Shown here one piece after another: positions 61,866 through 64,000 of a stretch of 64,000 nt of DNA. The stretch comes from an uncultured Tenacibaculum sp. GTDB lineage: Bacteria > Bacteroidota > Bacteroidia > Flavobacteriales > Flavobacteriaceae. Location of the stretch: contig CANNGJ010000002.1 in NCBI GenBank assembly GCA_947504185.1, forward strand, positions 62,001-126,000. Direction: 5' to 3'. Each line of letters begins with the position of its first letter. Position 1 is the first letter of the stretch. The notes beneath the pieces are model-generated. The model was given only the letters and a program-made list of their open reading frames with translations. It searched no databases and had not been told where the DNA came from. Both the position numbers and the translations under genes were made by a program.

Positions 61866-63194
61866 ATGAAAAATTTAAAAAGAATATTACTTTTAATAGC
61901 AGTAATTCTCATTGTTGCTGTAATTTACAATTATCCAAAATTAAATATCCTTGCTGGGTATTCCGCTAAAAATACTGCTTCCTCTGTTTTTCTTGCAAAT
62001 AGAACTTTAGAATTTACTGACAATAACGATAATGATTTTTCTCCTATCAATTTAACTACAGATAAGATTGATACTGAGGAGAAATCTGCAATTGGCTCTG
62101 CATTTGGCTTACTAAAAAGAAAAGCTGTTTACAGAAAAGGGTTAGGTGCTGTTTTAATTACTGATGATTTTGACACCTCTAAAAAGCCTTTAGTTCCGCA
62201 TAGAGCTAAGCCAGATAATACAACTCCTTTCCCATATGGAAACGCAGAGCAAATCGACACTATTTTTTCTAATATTGATTATAAAAAATTAAACGAAACT
62301 ATTGATACTATTTTTAACGACAGAAACAAAACTCGTTCTGTAGTCGTATTATATAAAGATAAGATCATTGCAGAAAAATATGATGATGGTTTTACTAAAG
62401 AATCCTTACAAATAGGTTGGTCTATGACCAAAAGTATTACCAGTACTATGTTTGGTATTTTACGTTGTCAAGGTAAAATAGATGTACAAACTGATAATTT
62501 ATTTAAAGAATGGGAAAATGATGAGCGTAAAAACATTACCCTTCATAACTTATTACAAATGAATTCTGGTTTAGAATGGACAGAAGATTACAATTCTATT
62601 TCTGATGTTACCAAAATGCTTTTTTTACAAAAAGACATGACCAAAACTCAAATTGATAAACCTTTGATTGGTAAACCAAACGAAACTTGGAATTACTCTT
62701 CAGGAACTACTAATTTACTTTCGGGTATTTTACGCTCTAAATTTAACACACATCAAGAGTATTTAGATTTTTGGTACAGTGCTTTAATTGATAAAATTGG
62801 AATGAATTCAATGATTATTGAAACAGATATGAGTGGTAATTATGTTGGTTCATCGTATGCTTGGGCAACAGCAAGAGATTGGGCAAAACTAGGAATGTTA
62901 TACCTACATAATGGTGAATGGAATGGGCAAAACGTTTTTGATAAAGATTGGGTTGACTACGCTACAACTCCTACACCGGGTTCTGATGGATGGTATGGTG
63001 CACAAATATGGCTAAACGCAGGTAATAGATATCCTGATGTACCAAAAAGCATGTATTCTTTTAATGGTTATAAAGGTCAGAATGTATTTATTTTACCAAG
63101 TAAAGATTTAGTCGTAGTTCGTACAGGACTTACTAAAAATGCTGATATGAATACCTTATTAAAAGGAATTATCAATTCAATAAAAAACAACTAA
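61866..63194 (+). CDS. Serine hydrolase (class C beta-lactamase-related)
   Basis: A 442-residue protein with an N-terminal membrane anchor or signal (KRILLLIAVILIVAVIYNYP). The beta-lactamase-type catalytic motif is SMTK (Ser186-x-x-Lys189 in LQIGWSMTKSITSTMFGILR), then YSSGTTNLLSGILR (Tyr-x-Ser in place of Tyr-x-Asn). It is probably an esterase, peptidase or penicillin-binding-like enzyme rather than a true antibiotic-resistance lactamase. The frame is open from 61788, but that start overlaps the sufS upstream region, so I use ATG 61866. Its stop overlaps the next start by 1 nt. Confidence 0.88.
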   Translation: MKNLKRILLLIAVILIVAVIYNYPKLNILAGYSAKNTASSVFLANRTLEFTDNNDNDFSPINLTTDKIDTEEKSAIGSAFGLLKRKAVYRKGLGAVLITDDFDTSKKPLVPHRAKPDNTTPFPYGNAEQIDTIFSNIDYKKLNETIDTIFNDRNKTRSVVVLYKDKIIAEKYDDGFTKESLQIGWSMTKSITSTMFGILRCQGKIDVQTDNLFKEWENDERKNITLHNLLQMNSGLEWTEDYNSISDVTKMLFLQKDMTKTQIDKPLIGKPNETWNYSSGTTNLLSGILRSKFNTHQEYLDFWYSALIDKIGMNSMIIETDMSGNYVGSSYAWATARDWAKLGMLYLHNGEWNGQNVFDKDWVDYATTPTPGSDGWYGAQIWLNAGNRYPDVPKSMYSFNGYKGQNVFILPSKDLVVVRTGLTKNADMNTLLKGIINSIKNN

Positions 63195-63535
63195 TGAATC
63201 CTTATTATTACGTACTTTCTATTAACGGCTTACTTTTTCTATTTAGTATTATTTTCTATTTCTTTCCACCTAAGAAAATAAATGCCATCTATGGATATCG
63301 CACTAATAGGACAATGAAAAACGAAATAATCTGGAAGTTTGCGAATACTTATTTTACAAAGCAATTTTTAATCTATTCTACAATTTCGTTTTTTGCTGCG
63401 CTTTTATTTGTTGGTGTTTCTAAAAATGTTAGCTGGCAACCAATGGCTATTATGCTATTGTCTCTAGGAGTATCAGTGGTTAAAACTGAGCAGGAAATTA
63501 ATAAGAATTTTGATGAAGAAGGGAATAAAAAATAG
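63194..63535 (+). CDS. SdpI-family membrane protein
   Basis: A 113-residue protein with three transmembrane helices (NGLLFLFSIIFYFFPPKK, FLIYSTISFFAALLFVGVSK, WQPMAIMLLSLGVSVVK). The motif NAIYGYRTNRTMKNEIIWKF then ANTYF is characteristic of SdpI-like proteins, whose founder gives immunity to the SdpC toxin in Bacillus. No sdpC-like gene is nearby, so an immunity role cannot be assumed. It is coupled to the serine hydrolase gene by a 1-nt overlap. Confidence 0.9.
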   Translation: MNPYYYVLSINGLLFLFSIIFYFFPPKKINAIYGYRTNRTMKNEIIWKFANTYFTKQFLIYSTISFFAALLFVGVSKNVSWQPMAIMLLSLGVSVVKTEQEINKNFDEEGNKK

Positions 63536-63540
63536 TACCT

Positions 63541-63999
63541 CTATTTTTTATACTCTTCCTTTAATAAGGTAATATCTTCAATAATTTTTTGCATATTTTC
63601 TTTTTTGGTACCGTCATAAGAACCTCTAATACGACCTTCTTTGTCTATTAATACAAAGTTTTCAGTGTGCACCCAGTCGTTATCCCCTCCATCACCCTCA
63701 TCTAAAACAGCAAAATAATGTTTACGAGCTAAATTGTAAATATGTTTTTTATCGCCAGTAGTTACATTCCACTTTCCATCAATAACACCTTTACTTTCAG
63801 CGTATTTTTTTAATTGCGGAACACTATCCATTACTGGAGTTACCGAATGTGATAAAAACATGATATCATTATCTTTTTTGTAATGCTCTTGTAGTTCGCT
63901 CATATTATACGCCATCGCAATACAAATTGTTTGGCAACGTGTAAAAAAGAAATCAGCTATATAGATTTTATCTTTATAGTCAGCATTCGTAATTGTTTT
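63541..63999 (-). CDS. SCO1/SenC-family protein, N-terminus outside the window
   Basis: The open frame continues to the window edge, so the gene is incomplete at its 5' end. Visible are YKDKIYIADFFFTRCQTICI, with the SCO-type Cys-x3-Cys (CQTIC) copper or thiol site, SHSVTPVMDSVPQLKKYAES, and VHTENFVLIDKEGRIRGSYD with the distal His. It is a second SCO relative besides the one at 22.4-23.0 kb. It may serve copper delivery or redox signalling. The Met codon at 63915 is internal. Confidence 0.9.
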   Translation of the reverse strand, partial: KTITNADYKDKIYIADFFFTRCQTICIAMAYNMSELQEHYKKDNDIMFLSHSVTPVMDSVPQLKKYAESKGVIDGKWNVTTGDKKHIYNLARKHYFAVLDEGDGGDNDWVHTENFVLIDKEGRIRGSYDGTKKENMQKIIEDITLLKEEYKK

Positions 64000-64000
64000 T

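Overview
The window is AT-rich chromosomal DNA from a member of the Bacteroidota, most likely a marine Flavobacteriaceae of the Tenacibaculum/Polaribacter kind. The evidence is the gene content (IPExxxVDY protein beside rnc-fabF-acpP, DUF4270 beside glmS, DUF6503, flavobacterial heme-copper oxidase accessory genes), promoters of the TTTG-N19-TAnnTTTG type, lipoprotein signals ending in a short SC or GC lipobox, and very few purine-rich Shine-Dalgarno sequences. The genus is an inference.

Layout. 1-2.7 kb: a gene fragment, tex and a short ssb. 2.83-6.60 kb: a complete mobile unit that the gene list alone does not reveal. It has an IS1595-family DDE transposase, 29-bp imperfect terminal inverted repeats starting GGCA, and a perfect 8-bp target duplication (TTAGTATC). 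It carries five uncharacterised passenger genes, a perfect 28-bp palindrome and several hairpins. 6.6-11.6 kb: acetyltransferase, zinc-ribbon protein, membrane proteins, a CBS protein and a membrane M28 peptidase. 11.6-17.6 kb: pyk, IPExxxVDY, rnc, fabF and acpP, facing purN and an RNase H. 17.7-21.4 kb: dodecin, DUF1304, MscS, tsaB and a TolC-family efflux protein. 21.6-26.7 kb: cytochrome oxidase subunits III and IV, heme O synthase, SCO and DUF420. 26.8-27.2 kb: tRNA-Gly and two tRNA-Leu. 27.3-32.3 kb: an arsenosugar biosynthesis operon. 33.2-34.9 kb: two lipoprotein genes, each preceded by the same type of repeat, with an attC-like nested hairpin between them. 34.9-38.6 kb: radA, a flippase-like membrane protein, panD and panC. 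38.7-43.0 kb: a catalytically reduced glycogen-synthase-like gene, DUF4270 and glmS. 43.0-52.6 kb: endonuclease, gdhA, pheS, an AGCS symporter, aspS and small secreted or lipid-anchored proteins. 52.7-64 kb: a YfcC transporter, a ClC protein, a lipoprotein GDPD, two tandem M43-type metalloproteases, a Bax-inhibitor-like protein, sufS, a serine hydrolase, an SdpI-like protein and a second SCO gene cut by the window edge.

Working units. The arsenosugar operon combines a methyltransferase (ArsM), a radical SAM enzyme (ArsS), a purine nucleoside phosphorylase, a glycosyltransferase, a rhodanese and a peroxidase-like protein, many joined by 1-8 nt overlaps. The oxidase block makes heme O and the oxidase core proteins, with SCO-type copper delivery. 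The acpP-fabF-rnc block is the usual fatty-acid/RNA-processing cluster.

The best candidates for undescribed biology are the passenger genes of the 3.77-kb transposon, especially a translationally coupled pair (100 aa and a 165-aa membrane protein) and a 152-aa protein next to the long palindrome, and the attC-like lipoprotein cassettes. All functional proposals for these are inference.
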